Part shown: positions 10,344 to 22,012 of the stretch, one piece after another
Position numbering within the stretch: position 1 is the stretch's first letter
Layout: the number at the start of each line of letters is the position of its first letter
DNA from: Mycolicibacterium sphagni
Lineage (GTDB): Bacteria > Actinomycetota > Actinomycetes > Mycobacteriales > Mycobacteriaceae
Assembly (NCBI RefSeq): GCF_013337765.1
Contig: NZ_VBSB01000008.1
Coordinates: 310,001 to 374,000 of the forward strand
Direction: 5' to 3'
Length of the DNA stretch: 64,000 bases
The notes under the pieces: generated by a model
What the model saw: the letters and a program-made list of their open reading frames with translations, nothing else
What the model was told of the DNA's origin: nothing
The model's database searches: none
Translations under genes and position numbers: made by a program

Positions 10344-10772
10344 CTATGCCTGCGGCGGATCGGGCTCCAGGTTCTGTAGGCGCACCTGACCCCGGGCGAC
10401 CAGCCGGTCCTTGTCGTCGCGGATGGTCACCAGCCACAGCTGCTGACGGCGGCCGCGGTGTACCGGTTCGGTGGCGCCGTAGACGGTGCCCCCGGAGATC
10501 GCCCGGAGGAAGTCGGTGTTGTTGTTGACGCCGACGACGTTGCCGCCGCCGTTGGCGGCCAGCCAGACGAAGGCCGACGTGCTGGCCATCGACTCGATCA
10601 TCGAGCAGTACACCCCGCCGTGAACGATGCCCATCGGCTGAAGCAGCTTGGGCTGGACTTCCAGCTGCGCCTTGGCGCCATCCGGAGTCAGCTCGGTGAA
10701 CACCAGGCCGAGCTCGTTGTCGAACGGGGCGGAGAATGCGATCTGCTCGATCGGCGACTGCTCTGATTGCAC
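10344..10772 (-). CDS. PaaI-type hotdog-fold thioesterase (Rv1847-like)
   Basis: Predicted acyl-CoA thioesterase of 142 residues. The central helix region reads PMGIVHGGVYCSMIESMAS, matching the HGG motif and the downstream acidic residue used by PaaI-type enzymes. It reads toward the urease operon with a 51-base gap, as Rv1847 sits beside ureA in M. tuberculosis. A GTG at 10772 starts it with no evident Shine-Dalgarno sequence. Natural substrate unknown. Confidence 0.85.
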   Translation of the reverse strand: MQSEQSPIEQIAFSAPFDNELGLVFTELTPDGAKAQLEVQPKLLQPMGIVHGGVYCSMIESMASTSAFVWLAANGGGNVVGVNNNTDFLRAISGGTVYGATEPVHRGRRQQLWLVTIRDDKDRLVARGQVRLQNLEPDPPQA

Positions 10773-10810
10773 GCATCTGTGTCTACACCAGGCAGGTCGC
10801 CGAGATGAGG

Positions 10811-10843
10811 GACGGGCCCCGCGTGCACTACGCGGGGCCCGTC
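10811..10843 (-). terminator. Strong 13-bp GC hairpin, terminator of mrsI
   Basis: GACGGGCCCCGCG at 10811-10823 pairs perfectly with CGCGGGGCCCGTC at 10831-10843 around a seven-base loop. It is the strongest hairpin noticed in this region. It also separates the upstream minus-strand genes from the thioesterase. There is no U tract. Confidence 0.75.
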
Positions 10844-10911
10844 CTCAGCACGGACCGGGGTGTCTCTGCAGCCCTCAGGACATCCGGCGCGGTCCGTTCG
10901 TCTGTGTTGTT
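10811..10911 (-). ncRNA. mrsI: Candidate iron-responsive small RNA MrsI (ncRv11846-like)
   Basis: About 100 nt between the thioesterase (Rv1847 homologue) and the FhuF-like/blaI genes, on the same strand as the thioesterase. This is where M. tuberculosis encodes MrsI, an IdeR-repressed RNA for iron sparing. A sigma-A promoter precedes it: TTGTAA (10946-10941), a 17-bp spacer, TATGGT (10923-10918). The spacer contains an iron-box-like inverted repeat. The transcript would end in a 13-bp hairpin at 10843-10811. Arms at 10897-10891 (ACGGACC) and 10856-10850 (GGTCCGT) can close a larger upstream stem with a 34-nt loop. Start and end positions are predictions; the name rests on position, size and promoter logic. 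Confidence 0.75.
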
Positions 10912-10917
10912 GTCATT

Positions 10918-10946
10918 ACCATAGGCAAGGCTTGCCTTACTTACAA
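10918..10946 (-). promoter_or_regulatory. Sigma-A promoter with IdeR box in the spacer (for mrsI)
   Basis: On the minus strand, TTGTAA and TATGGT are separated by exactly 17 bp. The spacer holds the inverted repeat AGGCAAG-G-CTTGCCT (10923-10937 on the plus strand), which matches about 13 of 19 positions of the IdeR/DtxR consensus TTAGGTTAGGCTAACCTAA. A repressor bound there would block RNA polymerase when iron is plentiful. Confidence 0.72.
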
Positions 10947-10949
10947 GAC

Positions 10950-11669
10950 TTACGCTGTCCGGCGCAGCGCGCGCACCGGAAGCCCGAAGCCACTGAGGGC
11001 GTCGAGCACCAACTGGCCGCGACGCATGCAGGTGACCTCGCCACTTCCGGTGAGCATCGGTACCTGGGTGGCGGTGATGACCACCGCCGAGCCGACCATC
11101 TGCCACATCGCCGCCGGTGTGACACACCCACGGCTGAGTTCGTGCAGGCACTCGAAGATCGGTTCCAGCGAGCGGTGGCTTCGGTGCGCCGTCCACGTCG
11201 CCAGCGCGAGTTCGTTGGGCAGCCGCACCACATCGGTCGACGCCGAATCGTCGGGCAGCACGCGCAGCGTCGGATCCACCACCGCGGCCCAGTCGATCGT
11301 TCCCTCCGAGTCGACGTGCATCCAGAGGTTGCCCGGCCCGGTGTCCCAGACCCGGCCCTCGAGAACGAGCAGCGTGACCGCCCGGCCTAGCACGGCGTGG
11401 GTGAACGTGGCCGCCAGCTGCTGGGCGACGGCGCGGCGATCGCCGAGTTCGTCGACCGCGGCCTGGAACATGCCGGCCAGCCGGCCCGTCGTCGTCACCG
11501 AGTCCAGTGCCCACCATCGGCGCCGCGACACATCGGCCATGACCGCCACTCCGTGCACCCGCGGGGAATCCGGGCTCAGCGCGCGCAAGCGGCTGCTGGA
11601 TTCGTGCAGGGGCAGCATGCGGCGAATGGTCATTCCGTCGATCAGTGGATCAACGACGGCTGTGGTCAC
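10950..11669 (-). CDS. FhuF-like iron-assimilation protein under iron boxes, lacking the Fe-S cysteines
   Basis: Protein of 239 residues. The pattern FTHAVLGRAVTLLVLEG, then WDTGPGNLWMHVD and a C-terminal AAMWQMVGSAVV resembles the FhuF/IucC-C-terminal family, which acts in reductive release of iron from siderophores. The classical four C-terminal cysteines of FhuF are absent; only Cys in ECLHEL, RGC and VTCMRR remain. The GTG start has GAGGAGGT three bases upstream. Two DtxR/IdeR-like boxes lie 20 and 49 bases before the start, so iron repression is likely. I recall no copy at this place in M. tuberculosis. Family assignment is moderate; function is inferred from context. Confidence 0.6.
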   Translation of the reverse strand: MTTAVVDPLIDGMTIRRMLPLHESSSRLRALSPDSPRVHGVAVMADVSRRRWWALDSVTTTGRLAGMFQAAVDELGDRRAVAQQLAATFTHAVLGRAVTLLVLEGRVWDTGPGNLWMHVDSEGTIDWAAVVDPTLRVLPDDSASTDVVRLPNELALATWTAHRSHRSLEPIFECLHELSRGCVTPAAMWQMVGSAVVITATQVPMLTGSGEVTCMRRGQLVLDALSGFGLPVRALRRTA

Positions 11670-11688
11670 GGCACCTCCTCAGTTACAG

Positions 11689-11707
11689 TTAGGCAAGCCT
11701 AACCATA
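11689..11707 (-). promoter_or_regulatory. IdeR iron box 1, upstream of the FhuF-like gene
   Basis: TTAGGCAAGCCTAACCATA agrees with about 14 of 19 positions of the IdeR consensus and contains the core repeat TTAGGCAAGCCTAA. It lies 20 bases before the start of the minus-strand gene, where a bound repressor would block transcription. Confidence 0.8.
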
Positions 11708-11717
11708 AGATGCGTGG

Positions 11718-11736
11718 CAAGGTTAGCATTGCCTAA
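11718..11736 (-). promoter_or_regulatory. IdeR iron box 2, upstream of the FhuF-like gene
   Basis: CAAGGTTAGCATTGCCTAA agrees with about 13 of 19 consensus positions. Its centre is 29 bp from that of box 1, nearly three helical turns, so two IdeR dimers could bind on the same face of the DNA. It lies between the divergent FhuF-like and blaI genes and might affect either. Confidence 0.68.
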
Positions 11737-11852
11737 TGTGAATGCCGTCACAGTCGGCTCACGAATTCTCCCGCGCTGTCCTGCGGTTACCGGCCGCCGG
11801 ACCGGTGTGGGGAACCCGTCGGGGCCGGCCGGAGTTGATCCGAAAAGTTTGA

Positions 11853-11869
11853 TACGACGACCGGTAGTA
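11853..11869. promoter_or_regulatory. Candidate BlaI operator
   Basis: TACGAC-GACCG-GTAGTA is an inverted repeat of TAC(G/T)AC half-sites, the kind recognised by BlaI/MecI repressors. It lies about 50 bases before blaI. A further TACGAC half-site occurs at 11895-11900. This fits autoregulation, which is reported for M. tuberculosis BlaI. Confidence 0.55.
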
Positions 11870-11919
11870 ACCGGGAGTACTCTTGTTTCACTGCTACGAC
11901 ATGAACGGAAATAGCCAAG

Positions 11920-12327
11920 TTGACTCGTCTCGGCGAACTTGAACGCGCGGTGATGGACCACTTGTGGGCGGCTGGTGAACCGTTGACGGTTCGTCAGGTC
12001 CACGAGGCCCTCTGTACCGAGCGCGATCTCGCCTACACCACGGTGATGACGGTCCTGCAGCGACTTGCGCGCAAGAACCTGGTGTCCCAGATCCGCGACG
12101 ACCGGGCCCACCAGTACGCACCGGTGCATGGTCGCGACGAACTGGTCGCCGGCCTGATGGTCGACGCGCTCGATCAGGCCTCCGACTCCGGCGACCGGCA
12201 GGCCGCCCTGGTGCACTTCGTCGAACGGGTGGGCGTCGACGAGGCGGACGCCTTGCGCCGCGCCCTGGCCGAATTAGAATCCAGGCACCGTTCAACCTGG
12301 CCCGCTGGCGGCACGCCTAGCGTCTGA
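11920..12327 (+). CDS. blaI: BlaI/MecI-family transcriptional repressor
   Basis: Winged-helix repressor of 135 residues, orthologous in position to Rv1846c, which controls blaC and other genes and is removed under beta-lactam stress. The DNA-binding part reads LGELERAVMDHLWAAG then AYTTVMTVLQRLARKNLV, and the C-terminal half is the helical dimerisation region. The start is uncertain: TTG at 11920 has GGAA nine bases upstream. As remembered, the M. tuberculosis protein begins three residues earlier (MAKL), and that codon here is ATA. The protease gene blaR follows 14 bases downstream. Confidence 0.9.
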   Translation: MTRLGELERAVMDHLWAAGEPLTVRQVHEALCTERDLAYTTVMTVLQRLARKNLVSQIRDDRAHQYAPVHGRDELVAGLMVDALDQASDSGDRQAALVHFVERVGVDEADALRRALAELESRHRSTWPAGGTPSV

Positions 12328-12341
12328 GGGACACTGTCAGC

Positions 12342-13268
12342 GTGTCCGCGCTGGCCTTCACCTTCCTCGCCTTGATGCTGGTTGGTCCTGTGCCCGCACT
12401 ACTGGCCCGGGCGTCCTGGTCGTTGCGTGCGCCGCGGGCGGCAATCGTGTTGTGGCAGTCCATTGCGGTGGCCGCTGTGCTGTCCGCTTTCAGTGCGGGA
12501 CTGGCGATCGCGAGCCGGCTGTTCGTCCCCGGTCCCGATGGGCGCCCGACCGCCACGATCACCAGTGAGATCGCGGTGCTGGGCTGGCCGTTGTGGCTGG
12601 GATATGTCCTGGTCTTCGCCGTCACCCTCGTTATCGGCGCCCGTCTGCTGAGCGCAGGCGTGCAGGTCGCGGTCGCCACCCGACGCCGCCGGGCACACCA
12701 CCGGATGGTGGTGGATCTGCTCGGTGAATGCCGGCACGGCGTCAATGGGTTACGGGTGCTGGATGTCGCCGAGCCACTGGCCTACTGCCTGCCCGGCGTC
12801 CGCAGCCGCGTCGTGCTCAGCGAGGGCACGCTGGCGGCGTTGAGCGACAGAGAACTGGCGGCCATCCTCAGCCACGAGCGCGCCCACCTGCGCGCGCGCC
12901 ACGATCTGGTGCTCGAGGCGTTCATCGCCGTCCACACCGCCTTCCCGCGCTTCGTCCGGAGCGGCAGCGCGCTGAACGCCGTGCGGCTGCTCGTCGAGCT
13001 ACTCGCCGACGACGCGGCCGTGCGGACCGCAGGACCCACTCCCCTGGCCCGCGCCCTGGTGGCCTGTGCGTCCGGACGCACCCCGAAGGGCGCACTGGCA
13101 GCGGGCGGGCCCACCACCGTCATCCGGGTGCGCCGGCTGTGCGGCCGGCCCAACAGCCTGCTGCTCTCGCTGGCCGCCTACACCACGGCCGCCGCGGTGC
13201 TCGTGGTGCCGACCGTGGCGGTCGCGATGCCGTGGCTGACTGAGCTCCATCGGTTGTTTCTGTCCTGA
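12342..13268 (+). CDS. blaR: M56-family membrane metalloprotease (BlaR1-like, Rv1845c)
   Basis: Membrane peptidase of 308 residues predicted to cleave BlaI. Several transmembrane helices are visible: residues 1-22, about 35-55, about 80-105, and a last one near 280-300. The zinc motif HERAH (in ILSHERAHLRARHD) lies near residue 181. The penicillin-sensing extracellular domain of staphylococcal BlaR1 is missing, as in Rv1845c, so the inducing signal must be sensed another way. GTG start; forms an operon with blaI. Confidence 0.88.
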   Translation: MSALAFTFLALMLVGPVPALLARASWSLRAPRAAIVLWQSIAVAAVLSAFSAGLAIASRLFVPGPDGRPTATITSEIAVLGWPLWLGYVLVFAVTLVIGARLLSAGVQVAVATRRRRAHHRMVVDLLGECRHGVNGLRVLDVAEPLAYCLPGVRSRVVLSEGTLAALSDRELAAILSHERAHLRARHDLVLEAFIAVHTAFPRFVRSGSALNAVRLLVELLADDAAVRTAGPTPLARALVACASGRTPKGALAAGGPTTVIRVRRLCGRPNSLLLSLAAYTTAAAVLVVPTVAVAMPWLTELHRLFLS

Positions 13269-13313
13269 GACTGTTCTTGCCACAACACAATTCACACAAC
13301 TGAAAGGCGCCCG

Positions 13314-16224
<2,911 letters not shown>

Positions 16225-16249
16225 GCCGGATCGCCGCGCGCAGGGGCGC

Positions 16250-16255
16250 TAACAT
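16250..16255 (+). promoter_or_regulatory. Candidate -10 element for the small ORF/CBS operon
   Basis: TAACAT fits the mycobacterial TANNNT -10 pattern. It lies 26 bases after the guaB1 stop and about 40 bases before the GTG of the 44-codon ORF. No convincing -35 was seen. Confidence 0.3.
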
Positions 16256-16292
16256 AGAGGTTTGTTCTGGCCCCCATCGAGGAAGGGATCCC

Positions 16293-16423
16293 GTGCCGCA
16301 GGCACCCATCGAGGCCCCCGCGGATCGGGCTGCCTGGGGCGAGCGGCCCGCAGACGATTCCGACGCTGAACCTTCCACTAGTCGGCCGGGCTCGCGGCCC
16401 GGCGACATCAAGGTACGGATCTG

Positions 16424-16427
<4 letters not shown>
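16293..16427 (+). CDS. 44-codon small ORF translationally coupled to the CBS membrane gene
   Basis: GTG at 16293 is preceded by GAGGAAGG with six to seven bases spacing, an excellent ribosome-binding site. The product ([19 protein letters not shown] at the start, GDIKVRIW at the end) is short, polar and probably disordered, with no membrane segment. Its stop overlaps the GTG of the next gene in the sequence GTGA, so translating ribosomes could feed directly into the transporter gene. It may be a leader or coupling peptide or a genuine small protein. No homologue is recognised. Confidence 0.5.
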
Positions 16428-17781
<1,354 letters not shown>

Positions 17782-17782
<1 letters not shown>

Positions 17783-18837
17783 TGGGCGCCGACTTCCTGG
17801 GTGTTCTGCTGACGATCGGGCTGCTGGGCGCCAACGCGTTCTTCGTCGGCTCGGAGTTCGCACTGATCTCTGCCCGCCGCGACCGGCTGGAAACCCTTGC
17901 CGAACAAGGCAAGCGGAGCGCGGTCACCGTGCTGCGGGCCGGTGAGCAGCTGTCGCTGATGCTGGCCGGCGCCCAGCTCGGCATCACGGTGTGCTCGATC
18001 CTGCTGGGCCGGGTCGGTGAGCCTGCGGTGGCCGGCCTGCTGGAGAAGCCCTTCGATCTGGTCGGGGTGCCCGACGCCGTGCTGCACACGGTGTCGTTCG
18101 TGGTCGCATTGGGCGTCGTGGTGACACTGCACGTCCTGCTCGGCGAGATGGTGCCCAAGAACATCGCGATCGCAGGCCCGGAGAAGACGGCGATGCTGCT
18201 GATGCCGGTGTATCTGGCGTACGTGCGGTTCATCCGGCCGTTCATCGCGTTCTACAACTGGGCGGCCAACACCACGCTGAAGGTCTTCGGTATCGAAGCC
18301 AAGGACGAGCTCGACGTCACCGTGTCCACTGTGGAGCTGGCGGAGATGATCGCCGAGTCCCGCTCCGAGGGTCTGCTCGACCCCGAGGAACACATGCGGC
18401 TGACGCGGGCGCTGCAGATCCGCAACCGCATCGTCAACGATGTGGCCGTGCCGCTCAGCGAAATCCGCGCGATCCCCGTCGCCCGGGCCGGCTGCGGACC
18501 CGCGGTCAGCGCGGTCGAGGAGGCCCTGCGTGAGACGGGCTATTCGCGGTTCCCCGTGGTGGGCACCGACGACTCCCTGATCGGCTACCTGCACATCAAG
18601 GATGTGCTCAGCCAGATCGACGATCCCGATTCGGTGCTGGACATCTCGGTGGTGCGGCACCTGCCCCGGGTGGCGGCCGATATGGCGCTGCCCGATGCGC
18701 TCTCGCAGCTGCGTCGTGACAACAGCCACCTCGCGCTGGTGAACGGCGCCAACGGTGACGTGTGTGCGATGGTCGCGCTGGAAGACCTGGTCGAGGACCT
18801 GGTCGGCACCGTGCGCGACGGGATGCACCGTGCCTGA
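17782..18837 (+). CDS. Second CorC/HlyC-type CBS-domain membrane protein (Rv1841c-like)
   Basis: Paralogue of the preceding gene, 351 residues. The DUF21 domain is present (FFVGSEFALISARRDR, HVLLGEMVPKNIAI) followed by a CBS pair ending in LVNGANGDVCAMVALEDLVE. The C-terminal CorC_HlyC domain of its neighbour is lacking, so the two may work as unlike subunits of one complex. The start (TGATG) is coupled to the upstream stop. Confidence 0.88.
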
Positions 18838-19753
18838 TGTGCTCACCGAGCCCGAGTGGACGGCCAGCGCCACCGCCCACCGCGCCCGGGTCGAGACCTT
18901 TACCGGCCCACATGGCCGTCGAGCTCAGCGCGGTGAACCACACCCGGTGTGGGACTTCCTGTTCAGCTACTACAGCCTGCGCCCTCGCCAGCTTCGGGTG
19001 TGGCATCCCGGCTACGGCACCGCACTCGCGGGGCCCGCGGCCGCCGAGTACCTCGACCGCGCCGGCTACGCGGCCGTTGCGGACGGCGTCGCCGTCAGCC
19101 TGGACTTCCTGAGCTCGCGGCTGCCCACTGTCAGCTTCGTCGCCGATCTGCTGCGCGCCACCGACGACCGCGCACCACAGTTCGGCTGCTTCGGCATGCA
19201 CGAGTGGGCGATGGTCTACCGCACCGACGCCGTCCGCCACGATCGCGTGCCGCTGCGGCTGGGCTCGGCAGGCACCGATGCCGTCGTCGAATCAATGCCC
19301 CTGCGCTGCACTCACTTCGACGCATTCCGGTTTTTCACCAAGGCGGCCGCGCCACGCAACCGCGGCGTGCCGACCCGAGTCGACCAGCGCGACTGGGAAC
19401 AGCCGGGCTGCCTGCACGCCAACATGGACCTCTACAAGTGGTGCTACAAGCTCGGCCCGTTGATCGATTCGCAGCTGCTGGTGGACTGTCTGGAACTGGC
19501 CGCCGACGCTCGCGAGCTCGACATGCGCGCCAGCCCCTACGACCTGACGCACCTCGGGTTCGCGCCGATCACCGTCGAGGAACCCGCCGGCCGGGCCGAA
19601 TACGTGCGCCGCCAGGGACTGATCAGCGAACGCGCGGCACCCTTGCGCGCGGCACTTGTGGCGTGGTGCGACCGGCTGCTGGCCTGTGACCGGCGCAACT
19701 ACGCCTACGACAGCTTGTCGGAGGGGTTCCTACCTGCGGGTAAGATGAATTGA
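18830..19753 (+). CDS. Conserved actinobacterial protein, often labelled 3-methyladenine DNA glycosylase
   Basis: Cytoplasmic protein of 307 residues. No helix-hairpin-helix or other AlkA/Tag signature can be seen, so the database label is doubtful. Conserved-looking blocks are [46 protein letters not shown] and [15 protein letters not shown], rich in His, Trp, Tyr and Asp as in a metal or substrate site. The GTG at 18830 gives an eight-base overlap with the CBS gene; an upstream in-frame ATG lies deep inside that gene. It is the last gene of the CBS operon. Function unknown. Confidence 0.65.
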   Translation: MPDVLTEPEWTASATAHRARVETFTGPHGRRAQRGEPHPVWDFLFSYYSLRPRQLRVWHPGYGTALAGPAAAEYLDRAGYAAVADGVAVSLDFLSSRLPTVSFVADLLRATDDRAPQFGCFGMHEWAMVYRTDAVRHDRVPLRLGSAGTDAVVESMPLRCTHFDAFRFFTKAAAPRNRGVPTRVDQRDWEQPGCLHANMDLYKWCYKLGPLIDSQLLVDCLELAADARELDMRASPYDLTHLGFAPITVEEPAGRAEYVRRQGLISERAAPLRAALVAWCDRLLACDRRNYAYDSLSEGFLPAGKMN

Positions 19754-19773
19754 TTTGTCGTGAGGGAGGACAG

Positions 19774-21960
19774 ATGACCGATCGCGTGTCCGTCGGCAAC
19801 CTGCGTGTGGCGCAGACGTTGTACGACTTCATCACCAACGAGGCGCTACCCGGCACCGGGATCGACCCCGACAGCTTCTGGTCTGGTGTGGACAAGGTCG
19901 TCGCCGACCTGACTCCGCAGAATCAGGACCTGCTCGCTCGCCGCGACGACCTGCAGGCTCAGATCGACAAGTGGCACCGGCAGCGGATCATCGGCGGTAT
20001 CGACGCCGGTGAATACCAGCAGTTCCTCCGCGATATCGGCTACCTGCAGCCCGAGCCTGCCGATTTCACCATCACGACCTCCGGGGTCGATGACGAGATC
20101 ACCACCACCTCCGGACCGCAGCTGGTGGTTCCGATCCTCAACGCCCGTTTCGCGCTGAACGCCGCGAACGCCCGCTGGGGCTCGCTGTACGACGCGCTCT
20201 ACGGCACAGACGTCATCAGCACCGAGGGCGGGGCCGAACCGGGCAGCAGCTATAACAAGGTTCGCGGCGACAAGGTCATCGCCTACGCCCGCAACTTCCT
20301 CGACCAGGCGGTGCCGCTCGCGGACGGCTCCTGGGCCGACGCGACCGGCATCAGCGTCGCCGACGGTGCACTCGACATCGCCTTGGGCGAAGGGAAATCC
20401 ACGCAGCTGGCCAGCCCGGAGAAGTTCCTCGGCTACACCGGCGAGCTCGGCTCACCCGCATGGTCGGTGCTGCTGGTCAACAACGGACTGCACATCGAGG
20501 TTCTGATCGACCCGGAGTCCCCGATCGGCAAGACCGATCGGGCCGGCATCAAGGACGTCGTGCTGGAGTCGGCGATCACCACGATCATGGACTTCGAGGA
20601 CTCGGTCGCCGCCGTCGACGCCGACGACAAGGTGCTCGGCTACCGCAACTGGCTGGGCCTGAATCGGGGCGACCTCGCCGAAGAGGTCAGCAAGGGCGGC
20701 AAGACGTTCACCCGGGTGCTCAACGACGATCGCACCTACAAGACTCCGGACGAGGGCGAGCTCACGTTGCCCGGCCGCAGTCTGCTGTTCGTCCGCAACG
20801 TGGGTCACCTGATGACCAACGATGCGATCGTCGATGCTGATGGCAACGAGATCTTCGAGGGCATCCAGGACGCGCTGTTCACCAGCCTGATCGCCACCCA
20901 CGGCCTCAAGGCCGAGGACGGCAGCCCCCGGCAGAACAGCCGGACCGGCTCGATCTACATCGTGAAGCCGAAGATGCACGGCCCCGACGAGGTCGCCTTC
21001 ACCTGCGAATTGTTCAGCCGCGTCGAGGATGTGCTCGGCCTGCCGCAGAACACGATCAAGGTCGGCATCATGGACGAGGAGCGGCGCACCTCTGCCAACC
21101 TCAAGGCCTGCGTCAAGGCCGCCGCGGACCGGGTGGCGTTCATCAACACCGGCTTCCTGGACCGTACCGGCGACGAGATTCACACCTCGATGGAAGCCGG
21201 CCCGATGATCCGCAAGGGCGCCATGAAGACCCAGCCGTGGATCCTGGCCTACGAGGACCAGAATGTCGACGTCGGCCTGGCGACCGGGTTCTCCGGCCGC
21301 GCCCAGATCGGCAAGGGCATGTGGGCCATGACCGATCTGATGGCGCAGATGGTCGAGCAGAAGATCGGCCAGCCCAAGGCCGGTGCCACGACGGCGTGGG
21401 TGCCGTCGCCGACGGCGGCGACCCTGCACGCCATGCACTACCACTACGTCGACGTCAACGAGGTGCACAAGGAGCTGGCCGGCCAGACCCGCACCACGCT
21501 GGACGAGTTGCTGACGATCCCGCTGGCCCGGGAACTGGCCTGGTCGCCGGAGGAGATCCACGAAGAGGTCGACAACAACTGCCAGTCGATCCTGGGCTAC
21601 GTGGTGCGCTGGATCGACGCCGGTGTCGGCTGCTCGAAGGTGCCCGACATTCACGATGTCGCGCTGATGGAAGACCGTGCCACACTGCGCATCTCCAGCC
21701 AGTTGCTGGCGAACTGGTTGCGCCACGGCGTCATCACCTCCGACGATGTGCGGGAGAGCCTGCGGCGGATGGCCGCGGTGGTCGACGAGCAGAATGCTTC
21801 CGACCCCGAATTCCGCCCGATGGCACCGGATCCCGAGGGCAGCATCGCCTTCCAGGCAGCTCAGGAGCTGATCCTGGCCGGCGCCGCGCAGCCCAACGGC
21901 TACACCGAGCCGATCCTGCATAGGCGGCGCAGGGAGTACAAGGCCAGCGCCGGCGCCTGA
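19774..21960 (+). CDS. glcB: Malate synthase G
   Basis: Glyoxylate-shunt enzyme of 728 residues condensing glyoxylate and acetyl-CoA to malate with magnesium. Substrate and metal sites are visible: [16 protein letters not shown] with the key arginine, [12 protein letters not shown] with the metal-binding glutamate, and [20 protein letters not shown] with the catalytic aspartate. The frame allows an ATG eight codons earlier, but GAGGGAGGA lies five bases before 19774 and the family begins at [10 protein letters not shown]. Single-gene G isoform as in M. tuberculosis Rv1837c. Confidence 0.97.
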   Translation: MTDRVSVGNLRVAQTLYDFITNEALPGTGIDPDSFWSGVDKVVADLTPQNQDLLARRDDLQAQIDKWHRQRIIGGIDAGEYQQFLRDIGYLQPEPADFTITTSGVDDEITTTSGPQLVVPILNARFALNAANARWGSLYDALYGTDVISTEGGAEPGSSYNKVRGDKVIAYARNFLDQAVPLADGSWADATGISVADGALDIALGEGKSTQLASPEKFLGYTGELGSPAWSVLLVNNGLHIEVLIDPESPIGKTDRAGIKDVVLESAITTIMDFEDSVAAVDADDKVLGYRNWLGLNRGDLAEEVSKGGKTFTRVLNDDRTYKTPDEGELTLPGRSLLFVRNVGHLMTNDAIVDADGNEIFEGIQDALFTSLIATHGLKAEDGSPRQNSRTGSIYIVKPKMHGPDEVAFTCELFSRVEDVLGLPQNTIKVGIMDEERRTSANLKACVKAAADRVAFINTGFLDRTGDEIHTSMEAGPMIRKGAMKTQPWILAYEDQNVDVGLATGFSGRAQIGKGMWAMTDLMAQMVEQKIGQPKAGATTAWVPSPTAATLHAMHYHYVDVNEVHKELAGQTRTTLDELLTIPLARELAWSPEEIHEEVDNNCQSILGYVVRWIDAGVGCSKVPDIHDVALMEDRATLRISSQLLANWLRHGVITSDDVRESLRRMAAVVDEQNASDPEFRPMAPDPEGSIAFQAAQELILAGAAQPNGYTEPILHRRRREYKASAGA

Positions 21961-22012
21961 CCGCAAGCCCGCACCGCACGACCGTTGAAACGAAAGAGGA
22001 TCAAGCACCGCC

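Noticed and set aside
10876..10922. Possible 15-codon leader peptide (ATG GTA ATG ACA ...) after the iron box on the minus strand
   Set aside because: Both ATG codons lie upstream of the predicted transcription start near 10911, so they would not be in the RNA.
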